The notes under the pieces: model-generated
Databases searched by the model: none
Told to the model about the DNA's origin: nothing
Seen by the model: only the letters and a program-made list of their open reading frames with translations
DNA from: Clitopilus passeckerianus
Taxonomy: Eukaryota; Basidiomycota; Agaricomycetes; Agaricales; Entolomataceae
Reading direction: 5' to 3'
DNA: 64,000 bases
NCBI GenBank assembly: GCA_944990035.1
Contig: CALYLX010000062.1
Span: 124,001-188,000, forward strand
Made by a program: the position numbers and the translations under genes
Part shown: in pieces, positions 31,125-43,525 of the stretch
How the letters are laid out: every line of letters starts with the position of its first letter
Position numbering within the stretch: the first letter of the stretch is position 1

Positions 31125-31242
31125 AGAATCAACAGGCTAGGCTCCTGCTCCCACTTGAAGAGGTGGGATTGTTGTTCCCACCATATTTGCTGTCTAGTGC
31201 ACATCATCAATCTAGCCACGCAGGCTGTCCTCAAGATGTATA
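31125..31242 (+). pseudogene. hAT transposase remnant, continuation beyond copia copy 1
   Basis: Reads CLVHIINLATQAVLKMY in one frame, which matches the hAT motif that follows DNASNN (C-x-x-H-I-I-N-L-A-x-Q-A). It therefore continues the gene interrupted at 24711. It stops at 31242, where a Tc1-like element starts. Confidence 0.55.
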
Positions 31243-32861
31243 CAGTGACTTAAACAATTGTCCGGATGTTTCGCACTTTTTGAGTATTTGCTTAATAACT
31301 TTTGCTATACCAAGGTTTGAATTATAGTGTTGGTACATAAAACAAAGCATTTGTTCTCTGCTACAAGAATATATAAAAGTTACGTAATTCGGATCAAAGT
31401 CCGTTTAGATATAGTAGAAACAAGTCAGAGATACATCCGGACAATTATTTGACTGTGCTTCCAGAAACACAGACACAGCCCAATTGCAGTGTGCATAGCC
31501 CTTGACAGTGCAGCACAGCCTTAGAGGCTATGCACTACAGCCATATGGCTGTGTTTGCAATACATATAAGCAGCTGAAATGCTATCAGATCCCCACAATT
31601 TACCATGCGGCCTATTCCATCTGCTCAGAAGGAAAACATTATTTCTCTGGCTTCTAACAATTACTCTGTCCGGTCTATTGCCTCCAAACTCAATGTAGGC
31701 AAGTCTACTGTGGCTACAGTGCTTCAAGAAATCTGTCCCAACCGCTCTAAACCTTCTTCTGGCTGCCCTTCTAAGCTCACCCTACTGATAAACAAGCTGT
31801 TCTGGCACAATTCAACCATGGCAGATGCACTAATGCTGTGCAGGTCACCAAACACATTAACACCATCATTTCCAACACTGTCTCCCTGCAAACAGTCAGA
31901 AATGTACTCAAGAAAAATGATTTCTATGCTGTTGTGTTGAAGCCAAAGCCCTTGCTTACTTCTGCTCAAAAGAAAGTGCACGTAGCATGGTGCCACAAGC
32001 ACAAGGAACGCACTGTAGAGGACTGGAAGAGGGTGGTATGGTCAGATGAGACCAAGATCAATAGAATTGGGTCAGATGGAAGGAAATGGACATGGAAACA
32101 GAAGGGCCAGGGCCTTATTCCTAGGGAGATAAAAAAAATGGTTAAACACGGAGGAGGAAGCATCATGGTATGGGGGTGTATGGGGTGGAATGGAGTGGGG
32201 CAACTTGCAGAGGTTGAGGGCATTATAGACCGCTTCCAATATCGGGACATTTTGGACCAGCAGCTGCTGGTCAGCATGGAGAATTTGGACATTCCCGAGG
32301 ACGAAAGAATTTTCCAGCAGGACAACGACCCCAAGCACACCTCTAATGTGGTCCGGGTGTGGATGGAAGACAATGATATTGATCTTCTAGACTGACCAGC
32401 ACAGTCTCCTGACATCAACTCTATAGAACACCTCTGGGACCATATCAAAAGGAAGCTTAATGAATATCCGACTCACGCTAAGGGGGTTTTTGAAGTTTGG
32501 GAGAGAGTTGCAGAGGTATGGGAGAATATACCACCAGAGGTGTGTCAGAACTTAATAGAAAGTATGCCCAGAAGGATAGAAGCAGCCCTTAAGGCAAAGG
32601 GAGGCAATACCAAGTACTAATGGCTGAATTTTATATATCTAATGTACATAGTCAAATAATTGTCTGGATGTATCTCTGACTTGTTTCTACTATATCTCAA
32701 CGGGCTTTGATCCGAATTACGTTACTTTTATATATTCTTGTAGCAGAGAACAAATGCTTTGTTTTATGTACCAACACTATAATTCAAACTCTAGTATAGC
32801 AAAAGTTATTAAGCAAATACTCAAAAAGTGCGAAACATCCAGACAATTGTTTGAGTCACTG
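31243..32861 (+). mobile_element. Tc1-like element (family 2), 1619 bp
   Basis: Ends CAGTGACTTAAACAATTGTC and its inverse, with TA on both sides (31241-31242 and 32862-32863). Arms of about 215 bp are inverted copies of each other, and each arm is also self-complementary at its ends (ACAATTGTCCGG at the outer end, CCGGACAATTA at the inner). The transposase is on the plus strand. It is inserted in the hAT remnant. Confidence 0.85.
31605..32620 (+). pseudogene. Tc1-like transposase (family 2), frameshift and stop
   Basis: Start ATG at 31605 (MRPIPSAQKENIISLASNNY), helix-turn-helix N-terminus (YSVRSIASKLNVGKSTVATV). A frameshift near 31800 moves to the frame open from 31838. Catalytic motifs: WSDETKIN (first Asp), FQQDNDPKHTSN (second Asp) and INSIEHLW (Glu), a DD34E arrangement. 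A TGA replaces the WPAQSP Trp codon at 32393-32395. The gene ends KGGNTKY at 32620. Length would be about 338 residues, usual for Tc1. It is inactive as read but all three catalytic residues remain. Confidence 0.8.
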
Positions 32862-32863
32862 TA

Positions 32864-33576
32864 GGCACCTGAGACCTGACCTTCAAGCCAAGATGTCAAA
32901 CTGAAAATGAATCAAGCCAACTGTCATTTGTAGGGGTAAGCATAGATCTTCATGTATACAAATACTGGCAAATGGATCAGGTTAGTCTATTCAGCAAACC
33001 TTGTCTTCAAAAAATAATGCAGATTGACTCTTTACCTATAACTACAGAGTATGCAAGCATGGGCTCCTATGTGTGCATGCAGTTGTGAGTTTCCCATCTT
33101 GATGCCTTTTGCTTATGAACATACTCTCAATTCTAGCCAGATGATCAATAATTACTCCATGCTTCTTTGGTTAAGACTTTTTGTTGGTATGTTCAACTGT
33201 CACTGTGTTACCCACACAAAATTGCCTAATACTAGACAGCCTTTCTCTTGTCAAATCCTTATCCATGATATTGCTTGCAATGTTTCCTCTTGGGTCTTTT
33301 TATGGGTACTTCAAGCACTGATCCCACGTCAAGATTTCAATTGCATCTGGTTTCTCCCCCTCTCTTCTCAACAATCAACAATTACTTTGACTGCTTGCAA
33401 GCATGTACCTACCTTGGCGGTTTTTGAGTGAAATTGTTCCAATTCATGGCGATAATCAGAATGGCTGCTGACAAACACTGAGAACCTGGAGACAGCACCC
33501 CAATTCCACAACATAAGACCTGTGAAACACAGGTACTGTATGGCGTGAATGCAGTTAGTGGGTGAGGTATGTCTGT
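32864..33576. other. No recognised gene
   Basis: AT-rich sequence. An open stretch at 33051-33431 encodes 126 residues with no motif I can name and a composition like random sequence. It could hold the far end of the hAT gene, but no hAT motif is seen. Confidence 0.4.
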
Positions 33577-33713
33577 TGTTGAATTGACGTGTACTACTCA
33601 CATGACTGATCACATGACATCACATGATCTAGTATTGTGCCATATTACACCATTATTACATCTTCTTACAAATATGCCTCATGGCAACTCACATGACACT
33701 TCATGACCACTTA

Positions 33714-35320
33714 CAGTAGGCAACAAAACCCTTCCAATGTTTGCTACTTTTTCAAAGATGTGTTAATAGCTGATGAAATAAATTATGTAAAATCTTGAAA
33801 ATAATATATATCATAGTTCAATGTCTTGGCTTGATGCTGACATAACACTGAGGCTGTACTTCCACTTTTAGCAGGTGTTTCACACAGTACAAGGTGGTGA
33901 CCCATTGGAAGGGTTTTGTTGCTAGTTGTTCTGAATCCAGTAATCATGTGACTTATCACATGATACTTGAGTTTGTTGATTGTAGTCAACAAAGTCATGT
34001 GACTAGAGTGTCAGTACATTATATATACAGCTGACCCAAGTGCTACTTTGCCCCCAACCCATTATGCGCACTCTCACTAAGGCTCAAACTACTCGTGTCA
34101 TTGAACTGCTTCATACTGGCCTCTCTGCCACTCATATCCATAAAGAGACTGGAATTGGCCTTGCTTCTATCAGCAGAATACGTGACAAGCACTGTTCTCA
34201 CCTTCCCAAGTCATCTGGTGGCCGTCCTCCCAAGCTTACACCTGCCAACATTGAATATACAAAACTCAACATGCGCATGGGCAAGATTTCTACAGCTGTT
34301 CAGGCTGCTAGAGTTCTTCAAGATATTACCAACACAACTGTCACACCACAGACAGTACACAGAAACCTCAAAAACACTGGTTGGAAGTCCTTCAGAAAGG
34401 TGAAACGACCTGCACTTGACCAGAAGCATATTCAGGCACGGAAGGAGTTTGCAGAGAGGCATAAAGAGTGGACTGTAGATGATTGGAAGAAGGTCTATTG
34501 GTCTGATGAGACTAAAATCAACCGGTTTGGGGCAGATGGGAATGAGAGAGTATGGGCAGGGAAGGAGGAGGGGCTTAACAAGCGACGTGTCAAAGAAACC
34601 CGGAAATTTGGAGGAGGAAATATTATGATGTGGGGCTGTATGGGGTAGGATGGGGTTGGATATGCTACCAGAATTGAAGGTACTATGGACAAGGTCCTTT
34701 ACACTTCAATTCTGGAGGAGGAACTTCAGGATAGCCTGAAGTACTATAAGGTAAAAGTGAAGGATATGATTTTCCAGCAGGATAACGACCCCAAGCACAC
34801 CAGCAACATGGCCAAGGAATGGTTTGAAGACCACAGGATGAAGGCTCTAATCTGGCCAGCAAACTCTCCTGATATGAACCCTATTGAACATCTTTGGGTT
34901 CATGTCAAAAAAGAGCTTAGCAAGTACAATTCTCCACCTAGTGGAATATTAGAACTTTGGGCAAGGGTGGAGAAGGTTTGGAATGCTATTCCAGCAGAGG
35001 TGTGCCAGAGCTTAATAGAGTCAATGCCTAGGAGGATTCAGGCAGTAGTTGAGGCCAAGGGAAAGTGGACTAAGTACTAAAATCCATGTATTTCTGCTTT
35101 CAAAATCAGTAGCAACAAAACCCTTCCAATGGGTCACCACCTTGTACTGTGTGAAACACCTGCTAAAAGTGGAAGTACAGCCTCAGTGTTATGTCAGCAT
35201 CAAGCCAAGACATTGAACTATGATATATATTATTTTCAAGATTTTACATAATTTATTCCATCAGCTATTAACACATCTTTGAAAAAGTAGCAAATATTGG
35301 AAGGGTTTTGTTGCCCACTG
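33714..35320 (+). mobile_element. Tc1-like element B (family 1), 1607 bp, best preserved
   Basis: Starts CAGTAGGCAACAAAACCC, ends with its inverse, TA on both sides (33712-33713, 35321-35322). Both arms of about 210 bp are complete, with self-complementary ends. The transposase frame has a single stop. Confidence 0.9.
34064..35080 (+). pseudogene. Tc1-like transposase (family 1), one in-frame stop
   Basis: ATG at 34064 (MRTLTKAQTTRVIELLHTGL), 338 codons to the stop at 35080. N-terminal paired-like helix-turn-helix region with ISRIRDKHCSHLPKSSGGRP, then DDE domain: YWSDETKINRFGADG, FQQDNDPKHTSN, MNPIEHLWVHVKKEL (DD34E, all three residues present). One TAG at 34646-34648 interrupts the GCMGWDGVG segment, where element C has TGG. 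The rest is open. The enzyme would cut and paste the element at TA sites. Candidate for a recently dead or read-through copy. Confidence 0.85.
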
Positions 35321-35556
35321 TATGACTCATTTTGTGTCACTTCTGTACTATATTTAGCACAGAACATTCTAGATATGCTTACATTTACATGGTCTGTGCA
35401 CACTTTCTGTATGTATATAAACCTATGTAGTTTACCTCAATACATAGGAGACTTCTCTAGTCTTATTACATAGTTCGCTCTATCTTACAATCCTACACTT
35501 AGCTTAAGGTAGGCCACTCTGCAACTTCCCTCACTGGGAGGCATGCTTGCTCAACA

Positions 35557-37100
35557 TCTGTCTTTTTTTCCTCATTTCACAGAAAAACTCAGCTTACAAA
35601 AAATACCTTGTGTCAAAGTTCTAATTGCTTTGCAGGCCAAAAATAGCTATTTCTACACAAGGTAAGCTTTGTTTTTTTCAACAGACCTCACTCACTATAC
35701 ATGCCCAAGGATTCTTCATTCAAATTTTCCAGTCTGCACTTGACTGGCTGATACATCAACACAAAAAGCCTCTGCAATTCAAAAACACATCAATCAGGTA
35801 TATCTCAAGTGTCTTTTACAATGCCCTTCTAATCCACAATACTTTCAAAGCTTTGAACATTGACCTTGTCTCCTCCAGGCAAGATACCTCTGTTTGTGTG
35901 CCACTCAAATTGAACTTGAACCTAGCTGGGCACCATATACTGCCAACCTAGGCAACATCATTGCAGAGTCTGTTAATGCATTCTGTAGATCTTTTTTTTT
36001 TGTATCTTCAGTGCATTCATCACACCTGTGTCGATAAATTGTGCTAACAGTAATGTAAATTTTAGTTTCTGGCACCTTTGCTCTATCAACACAACTCAAG
36101 ATCAAGCTTGCACCCGACGTCCGAGAACAAGAGTGGTTTCTTCCTGTGATGAGGAAGATGACTGAGCGGCCAAGGACAATGACACCATCTCACCTGGTAA
36201 ACTGTACGTTGTGCGTTTGAAGAAGGAAAACTTGGCCCAAAGGGAAAAGTGGTAGAATCTACTGTGCCGGATCACGTAACGGGTCACGCATGGTACCAGG
36301 TCACCGAGCAATTTCTCAACAACTAACATATCTTTCGACCTTGGGTCTTTTGGAGCTATTAGAGATATATCCTACGCAAATACTGTGAAAGTTTGAAGCG
36401 TGTAGCACTTGCGGGTGAATTTTGAGAATTTTTGCACTGTTTGATCGGCCTGTTTTTGGCGCACGCAATCAGAACACCGGACAATCGAGGTCAACAAAAC
36501 ACATCTCAGAGCCAAGTTTTGTGAGGGTTAAAGGTCCAAGAAGACAAATGAAGATATTCAAGAGCTTTCCAAGGCAAAATAGATATGTTTTGAACCCATA
36601 GACTAGTTATCAGCGTGTATATACAACATAAGGCACTCAGCTACCCACAATCTCGATATGGTCACGTTCATGCTAGTTATACCAGTGTTACCACAGCTAT
36701 AGCTCGTACTTTTTGACCTACCAGAGATGTAAGGGTGATCAGTTATCTTCCACAGGCCGAATGCTGGTTTGCGTTATTCTGTCCGGTCCGTATGACATCA
36801 GGATCGGCAGGCTAAGCGAAAGATTGACTTGCACGCTCATTTCGTCAAAGCCATACCTTTCGGTGATTTCTACATTGTTTACAGTGCTGTATACAATAAG
36901 ATGTAGGGAATAAAGCTACACTAGTCATGTTGAGGCACTACTTTGACGAGGCTCCCCAGATAATCCACATAGTCCAAATAACACGACCCTGACTCCCTGA
37001 GCCTCTCCTCTATTTTGTCATAAACATGGCAAGTTCGCCGTGTTGAAATTCAACTTACGTGGCTACCACTACGTTCTCACAACTTCTATAACTTGCTGCT
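35557..37100. other. No recognised gene; probable 5' region of the pogo-like gene
   Basis: 35557-36100 is AT-rich without a gene. 36100-37090 is GC-richer, without a long open frame, and probably holds the leader or left end of the pogo-like element that follows. ACGGGTCACGC near 36278 faces GCGTGACCCGG near 39932, a weak candidate for terminal repeats, not convincing alone. Confidence 0.35.
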
Positions 37101-39788
37101 ATGTCTCAACCTCTTGTTCAAGTGGACCCTCTTGACCTTGAAGAGAAAACAAATGAAGAACACATCCAAATGGCCATTGCTGCCATCAACCGAAATGGGT
37201 TCAAGCCCAACGGAAATCCCATTCTCTCCTTTCGCGAAGCAGCACGTCTATTTGAGGTCCCAAGCACCACTCTTACGGAGCGCTTCAAGGGCAGAGAAAC
37301 TCGCAAAGACGCTCACAAGAACCAGCGTAGGCTTGACGCTGCAGCAGAGCAGACCTTTGTCGAGTGGATCCAAGAATGTGGTCACCGAAACATACCGCTT
37401 CATGAATCAGCGATTGCTGCTCATGCAAAGGCTATCTCGGGTGTCGAAGTGGGCGAATGCTGGGTCAAAAGATTCCGAGCACGGCATCCTGAACTCAAAG
37501 CGCGTTGGGCAAAGGGACAGGAGAAATGTCGCGCTAAGTGCCTTAATCCAACAACTGTTGCGGACTTCTATGAGAAGCTTGCTGCACTCAAGAGACAGTA
37601 CAACATCAAGGATGAGTGCACCTATAACGCTGACGAGAAGGGCTGCCATGAGGGGATAGGAGATAAGATCAAGGTCCTTGTTGACCGCGCGCAGAAGGAC
37701 GTCAATATTGTTGAGGATGGTAATCGAGAGCTCATCACAATCATCGAATGTATCTGCGCCGATGGAACTGCAATCCGACCATCAATTATCATGAAAGGAA
37801 TGTGAAGGAATCTTGAGTGGGGCCGAGACAATCCTTGTGATGCCAGGTAAGTTTTGCATGCAGCTGAACGTGCAGATTTAAGTTGACAAATCAGCAGCAT
37901 CTCACATTCACCAAACGGGTGGACAGACCAAGAACTCGGTTCAAAGTGGCTGGAGAGGGATTTCGAACCCGCCACAAGAGAGAAAGCCAATGGGGGATAC
38001 CGGTTGCTGATTCTTGATGGCCATAACTCGCACACAACCTATCGGTTCTGCGAGTATGCAGAAAGACACAAAATCATTATTTTATGTCTACCTCCCCATA
38101 CAACCTATCGACTCCAGCCATGCGACATTGGCTTTTTTGGTCCACTGAGCAAGAGCTGGAAGGCAACTGTCACGGAGGCCTCTGCCGATTACGTGCCGAT
38201 TCGAAAGACGAACTTTGTCAAATACTATTCCAAGGCTCGCGAAAAGGTACTCCGTCCTGAGACCATCCGAGGCACCTTTCGAAAGACTGGAATATGTCCA
38301 TTAGACCCCAGTGTAATTGAGGCCAAGGCTTTCGCACCTTCACTCAACACAACAACAAAATCGGCACTTCCTATTGCACCACAAACTCCGAAAATTGTCA
38401 CACGACAGGCGGCTGGGCAGACTCCTCGCACGCAGCAGCTGTGCCGGCGCCATGTTAGGTGGGCTGAGATGGCATCTCCCGCTGTCCTACAAACACCAAC
38501 CAGGCAGCCCACAGTCCGGCCGTTAAATGTCAACGCTGCCAGTGTGGGTACACCTGCTCAACATGCCACTTCTATGCCAACTGCTGCTCTATCACCATCT
38601 CCAAGCATCCCGATCGATCCAGTCCTTCTAGAAGCATCAGCACCTTGGTTAGACAGCCTGGCGAGCAGTGGGGAAGGCCTTACTCTAGAGTCCACCTCAC
38701 AGCCCACGCAAGAAGCACCCTCTGCTCCAAATGTACCATCCACCACGAGGGCGATAACAGAGACGGGGCCTGCATAGGAAGAGGAGTCAGCTATAACAGA
38801 TGATGTTATTGCAAAAGTCCTGAAAGCATTACCTCGTTTCCGAATCACTGGTCTTCCGCCTCGAATCCCTGTGAAGCACGCAACAACAGATCGACTGCAA
38901 ATCGAGAATCAGCTTCTGTGTGATCTTCTTGAAAAGGCATCATACCAGATAAGTTGGGACTACGCCTTGCAGAAGCTGATGGAGCGGGAGAATGAGCGTT
39001 TGAGGAAGCGGCTATTCGAGAAGAAGAACAAACCTCGGAAACGATTGACAGCCGGCTTGGCGAGACATATGACGAGTGAGGAGTGCCTTGAGGCTCTCAC
39101 TCGTGATGTCTGGGAGTCAAGCATGAAGGAGGTGTTCAAGAGTCCAGAGTGGAAGGCATACAAGCGAAAATGTGCTGCAAAAGAGAAGCAATTAGTTGAG
39201 GAGGAGAAGGAAGTGGAAAAGGAGATCGAGAAAGAGTGGAAGAGACTTGAGAAGGAAGAGAAGGCTCGGGAGAAAGCTATGGAGCAGGAGAGGAAAAGAA
39301 GGGAGAGAGAGCAAAAGAAAGCAGACGGGGATGCTGAAAAGGCTGCGAAGGTTGCAGCTACCAAGGCTCGCCGAGAGGAAGCCCAGAAACGTGCCAAGGC
39401 AGCTATCCTCAAGAAAGCTACCAAAGCGAAGGCAACAAGAGAAAAGCGAGCCCCGTCTGCAAAGACAAGGCGAGCTTCTCTTGTCACTAAGGAGCTGGTT
39501 GAGGACTCAGACACGATGCCACCTCTCGATGCTACTCAGGAGCTAACAACTGCCCCAGCACCAGCAAGACCACGCCCTCGGCCCATACAGAAAAAGTTGG
39601 TTCGTTTTGTGGAAGATAACGCACCTCTCCCATTGGGGGAACCATCACTCTTGACCGTCCAACCTTCTACCCTTGATGACACACGCTCAGAGTCAGTTGT
39701 TGAAGGTCACTTGGAAAGGCGGAAGGATGTCTCAGATGGGGCTGCTTGTGAGGTTAGAAGGAGTTCGAGACTTCGTGGTAGAACGTAG
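37101..39788 (+). pseudogene. pogo/Fot1-like transposase, two in-frame stops, long charged tail
   Basis: ATG at 37101. N-terminal psq-like helix-turn-helix with SFREAARLFEVPSTTLTERF, CENP-B-like second helix-turn-helix (GVEVGECWVKRFRARHPEL), then DDE domain: YNADEKG (first Asp), LLILDGHNSHTT (second Asp), LQPCDIGFFGPLSKSW (third Asp). A 48- or 51-bp intron at 37847-37894/7 keeps frame. TGA at 37803-37805 and TAG at 38775-38777 interrupt one continuous frame. After the DDE domain comes a Pro/Thr-rich linker and a Lys/Glu/Arg-rich coiled-coil tail of about 200 residues, longer than the usual Fot1 end. Ends SSRLRGRT. Inactive as read. Confidence 0.8.
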
Positions 39789-41640
39789 ATTGTTCTTGTA
39801 TCCAGTACTCATGGGTTCTGTAGACGCTTGGTGGAAAATAGGTATCGAAATTGCGTGCCAGGTGGGATAAACGGTCTTTATCATGACCCAGATCGTTGAA
39901 TACAACATTGTTTGTGCCTGTTTGCAGCCGCGTGACCCGGTTCCCTGCTTTCGTCGAAATCTCACTCTTCAGAGCAAAATGCGCATAAGTACCAAGCACA
40001 TCGCTGTAGGGCTTAGGAAAAAATACTGACATGTACTCAAGAGAGTTCCCCATCTATGAGTGCGAGCTTATGTTGTAAAAATGCCTTAATAAATTGTGGT
40101 GCCAGATCTGGCACAGGTTGACCCGGTTCCTGATCTAATACAGTATACTCTAGGTTTCACCAATGGTGTTATAGACATTGTAGTGGCTGAAATGTGCGGG
40201 GAAACCAAGTTGCCAAAGCCAAAGGATAGTAAGCCTGTCAAGGTCATATACTTTATCACCTTTACTTATTCATCTCTATAGTAAAATAGTGGCTAGAATT
40301 GATTCATATACAGATCTGGTTGCCATTGGCTTGTTTGTTAAAATTGGACTCACATTATCTACCATCTGGTTTATTCAAATAGGGAGGAGGAGAAACCAAG
40401 AGAACAGTTAAGTATATGTGCTGCAAGTGATTTGTTCAGTTCCCATTACTCACTCAAAACTTTCTAGAACGATTATGAAATCCCTCAGCACCCGCACCGT
40501 GAATTGGCCAGAAAATGATCAAGTTTTAGTTTCTCTACTTATTCTGGACTTTTAGCATTTGTGTACTTTGTATGCCAACCTAGGAACATATATCTCATTG
40601 GAAACCACCAATGATTCTTCTCTAAATATAGCAACTCGAGAACAATCTCAAAACAATTTGGTAATTTACCAAGCAAGAAACTCCAGGTTATGTCAGCTAC
40701 CAAAAAAGGAAGCACAATAACAGATGTGTTTTGTAATGGTGAACACTGTTTCTCAAATACACATGGCATCCAAACACCTAAAACTTGTAAGTCTTATTTT
40801 CCATCCATTTTCATGATAAAGCTGACTGTATACTTGCAGTTGTTGACATCAACGCTGAAGTCAATGATTGCAAGGTAGATGAGGACAACAAGATGGGTAA
40901 GTTTGTAGGAACATGTGCCATCCACTTGAAATTAACTTCGTTTCTAAAAGATTTCTTGGATGACAACAACGAAGGCCTCCCCACCATTGATAATATACTT
41001 TGCTCACCATCATTGTCCACCAATTCCAAAGACTTGGCTAGCAAGGAAGCCAATTGGAGGACTGGAGGAAGTTTGAAGAACGTGCTTGCTAAAGGAGATG
41101 AGAGGACAGTGGGTCATCTAAAAGACATGTTGGGGAAGACGGCAAGGCCCTCCCTAACCCACAGCAGTGGAGGGTGCAGGTACCAGTATGTTTTCTTTCT
41201 TATTTTTTTCCAAATATATTGCTCACAAACCCTTGCAGTTTGGAAGAGAAAAGGCTATAATCTGCAACCTGGATAGGTACTGGCAGGAAAGAATACAGCT
41301 ATATCCAGAATTAGGATTAAACTGGGATTACATCAAATATTAGTATCTTCCTACTAGCCCTCCCTGGCCAAATCTTCATTAATATTAAAGAAAGAGAGTT
41401 GTTGTACAAACACCTGAGAGGAGCTTCTGAGTGGGAACTTTGCAACAATAGGTCTGTCAAAATAGTTGAAAAATATGGTAGCACACACTACAAAGCCCTC
41501 TCCAACCTCATTGGTAACAAGACACCTCATCCTCCAAGGCAGTGGTCTGTTAGTGAATAGGCAAGAATCAACAACTGTAGCATCTACGAGAGTGATATCG
41601 CTCTTGTTATAAAACAACAACATCGTTAACATTGCCGTCA
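39789..41640. other. No recognised gene; spliced fragments of unknown origin
   Basis: Short open pieces (for example 40893-41276, with FLDDNNEGLPTIDNIL and LKNVLAKGDERTVGHLKDML) are bordered by intron-like sites and lie upstream of the KOW gene on the same strand. They might be its decayed N-terminal exons (acidic segment), but no motif proves it. The rest is AT-rich. Confidence 0.3.
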
Positions 41641-41900
41641 TTCCTTGCATCTCCCCCTCTCTTCTCTAGCCCAGATCCTCAATTGCCAGTCAGAAACAAA
41701 AATCTGTCTGCCCACTTCCCACCCTCCCCCACCCTCAGACCCTCAATGTTCTCCTTCTAAAGGTCAGTTTCCAAACTCTCAAGGATGGAAGGAAGCTGTA
41801 CCTAAATGGCCTAGAATATTTTCAGGTTCTCAGCCATAGAGTTCTGAAGACTGATCCTCCTCTATCTAAGGAGGAGCTAGATCATTTTCTCCATTCAGAT

Positions 41901-43525
41901 GTGGTCAAAATAGAGTTAATAAAGGATCACCACTGGGTGGGGCAGATGTTAGCTCTCCATGCCCTTCAAAAGCTAGGAGAAATCATTCCAGATGCCATTC
42001 AGAGAGAAACTTACACTCTGGCAGAAACCACCTGGAGGGAGAAACCATTTCCCTCCAAAGCCTCAGTAGCTCTAAAGAGGTGGTAGCAGTAGTGGATTTC
42101 AGAAATGTTGCCCCCTTTAGGTCTATAGGGGATTATGTGGAGGTAGTTGCAGGTTATGAGAAGGGGAAGCAGGGAATGGTGCTGGCTTTTGAGAGAAGAG
42201 GGAGGGATGCTCTGGCTACCATCCAGAAGAGAAGGAAAACCATCCTGGAGGTGACTGAAGAGTTAGAGTTGGCACCAGCAGATGTATTCCCTGCACCTGT
42301 CCAACAGCACTGGGTGGAGGTGGTAAAAAAGCCTCATAAGGGAAAAAAGGAAAGAGTGGTGGCAATCAGCCCTTCAGATTTGGAAAAGCATGCCAGAGTG
42401 ACTGTTTATGTTAAATCTCTCCTGGAGAATCCAGGGAAGTTCATAGCCAGGAATGGCTGCCTGAAGGTGGTTCCTGAGTGGGCTAATTCTGCTAGCAGGG
42501 CCTTGCCAGATCTTTCTTACTCTGGTATTAAACCTACTACCTTGAGGCCTGAGCCAGTGTCTACTAAGAAGGAGGAGAAGATTCCAGGTTACTATGTGAT
42601 GAAACCTGAGAACTTTATTGGAAAGGAGGTGTTGGTCTGCAAGGGGCAGCTCAAGGGCAGGCTTGGCATCTTGAAAGATGTAGCCATAGGAGATGGGACT
42701 GGTGGAGTGGAGCTGTCAGTAAGGGCTGTAGGTGTAAGCCAGAATCAGAGACTCAGTCTCTTTTACCTTATTCCCAAGTAAGTTCTCTTCATCTATGTAA
42801 TACTCTATTCAATTCAAGTTGGCTTACTATTTCTCCTTTTTCAGAGGTAAAATAGACTACAACCTGGGTAGTGAAAAGTATGACAATCCCTCCCATATTT
42901 CCTCTGTCATAGAGGCCTTTTACCTAAGGCCTCCAATATCTACAAGGGCCTTCACACCCATGCCTGAGCAAGGTGAAAACATCTGGGTGCCTGGGCAAGC
43001 TGAAGAAAATAATTGCTCTGGTAGGTAGCTATTACTAGCACTACTAAATGATCTTCACTAACTATTCTCTGCTGCAGATCATTTTTTCTTCAAGCTATGG
43101 AAACTGCTTTCTAAGGGATCAAAGCCCTAGGGAGAAAGGCACATCTAGGTCAAGTTTACTTCCAGCTTTTAAAATGGGAGACTGGTGGGTAGAAAAGGGT
43201 GGACCACTCATAAAGAAAGCCCCTTTACTACTGGTAAAGCTGGGAGAGAAGTGAATGTGTCCTGGAAAAACCCTCATTCTGGTGCCAAGCTTGAGCAGAA
43301 AGAAGGTGTTCCCTTGAAGGGCATTATATCCCACCCATCTGGCACAAGATCTAAGGGCCAGCTGGTTCTAGTTCTAGAAGATCAGCATCAGTGGAGGATT
43401 GGTTAAGTGAAGAAGTATACAAGGGCACAGGTGGACATTGAGTTTACTTCTGAGAATGGGTCTGCTACCAGTAAGAAGGAGGTTGTGAAATGGACCAGTG
43501 AAAATACAGCTAAAGGGCTGACTTT
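41901..43525 (+). pseudogene. SPT5-like KOW-domain gene, broken
   Basis: Pieces: 41901-42086 (VKIELIKDHHWVGQMLALHA), then after a frame change 42080-42781 with two KOW-like motifs, SIGDYVEVVAGYEKGKQGMV and FIGKEVLVCKGQLKGRLGIL. An intron at 42778 (GTAAGT) to about 42846 (TTTTCAG) leads to GKIDYNLGSEKYDNP, another at about 43023-43077. Two-KOW layout and GYYVMKPENFIGKEV resemble fungal SPT5, the elongation factor that binds RNA polymerase II. No NGN domain is certain. It has a frame break near 42083 and others after 43130, and is ended by a CACTA-like insertion at 43526. The true SPT5 is presumably elsewhere. Confidence 0.5.

Larger units (their letters stand above)
33577..35556 (+). repeat. 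Solo LTR (copia-related), split by a Tc1-like element
   Basis: LTR parts 33577-33713 and 35321-35556 form a 372-bp LTR beginning TGTTGAATTG and ending GCTCAACA, related to but diverged from the copia LTRs (shared TACTATATTTAGCACAG core). A perfect 5-bp duplication TCTGT flanks it (33572-33576, 35557-35561). No internal region remains, so recombination made a solo LTR, later hit by the Tc1-like element at 33714. Confidence 0.85.

Noticed and set aside
33051..33431. 126-residue protein
   Set aside because: No motif, no plausible homolog by eye, AT-rich background and no splice context; could be chance.
36270..39950. GGGTCACGC/GCGTGACCC as terminal repeats of the pogo-like element
   Set aside because: Only 9-10 bp match, no TA duplication was found next to them, and similar strings occur again near 40120.
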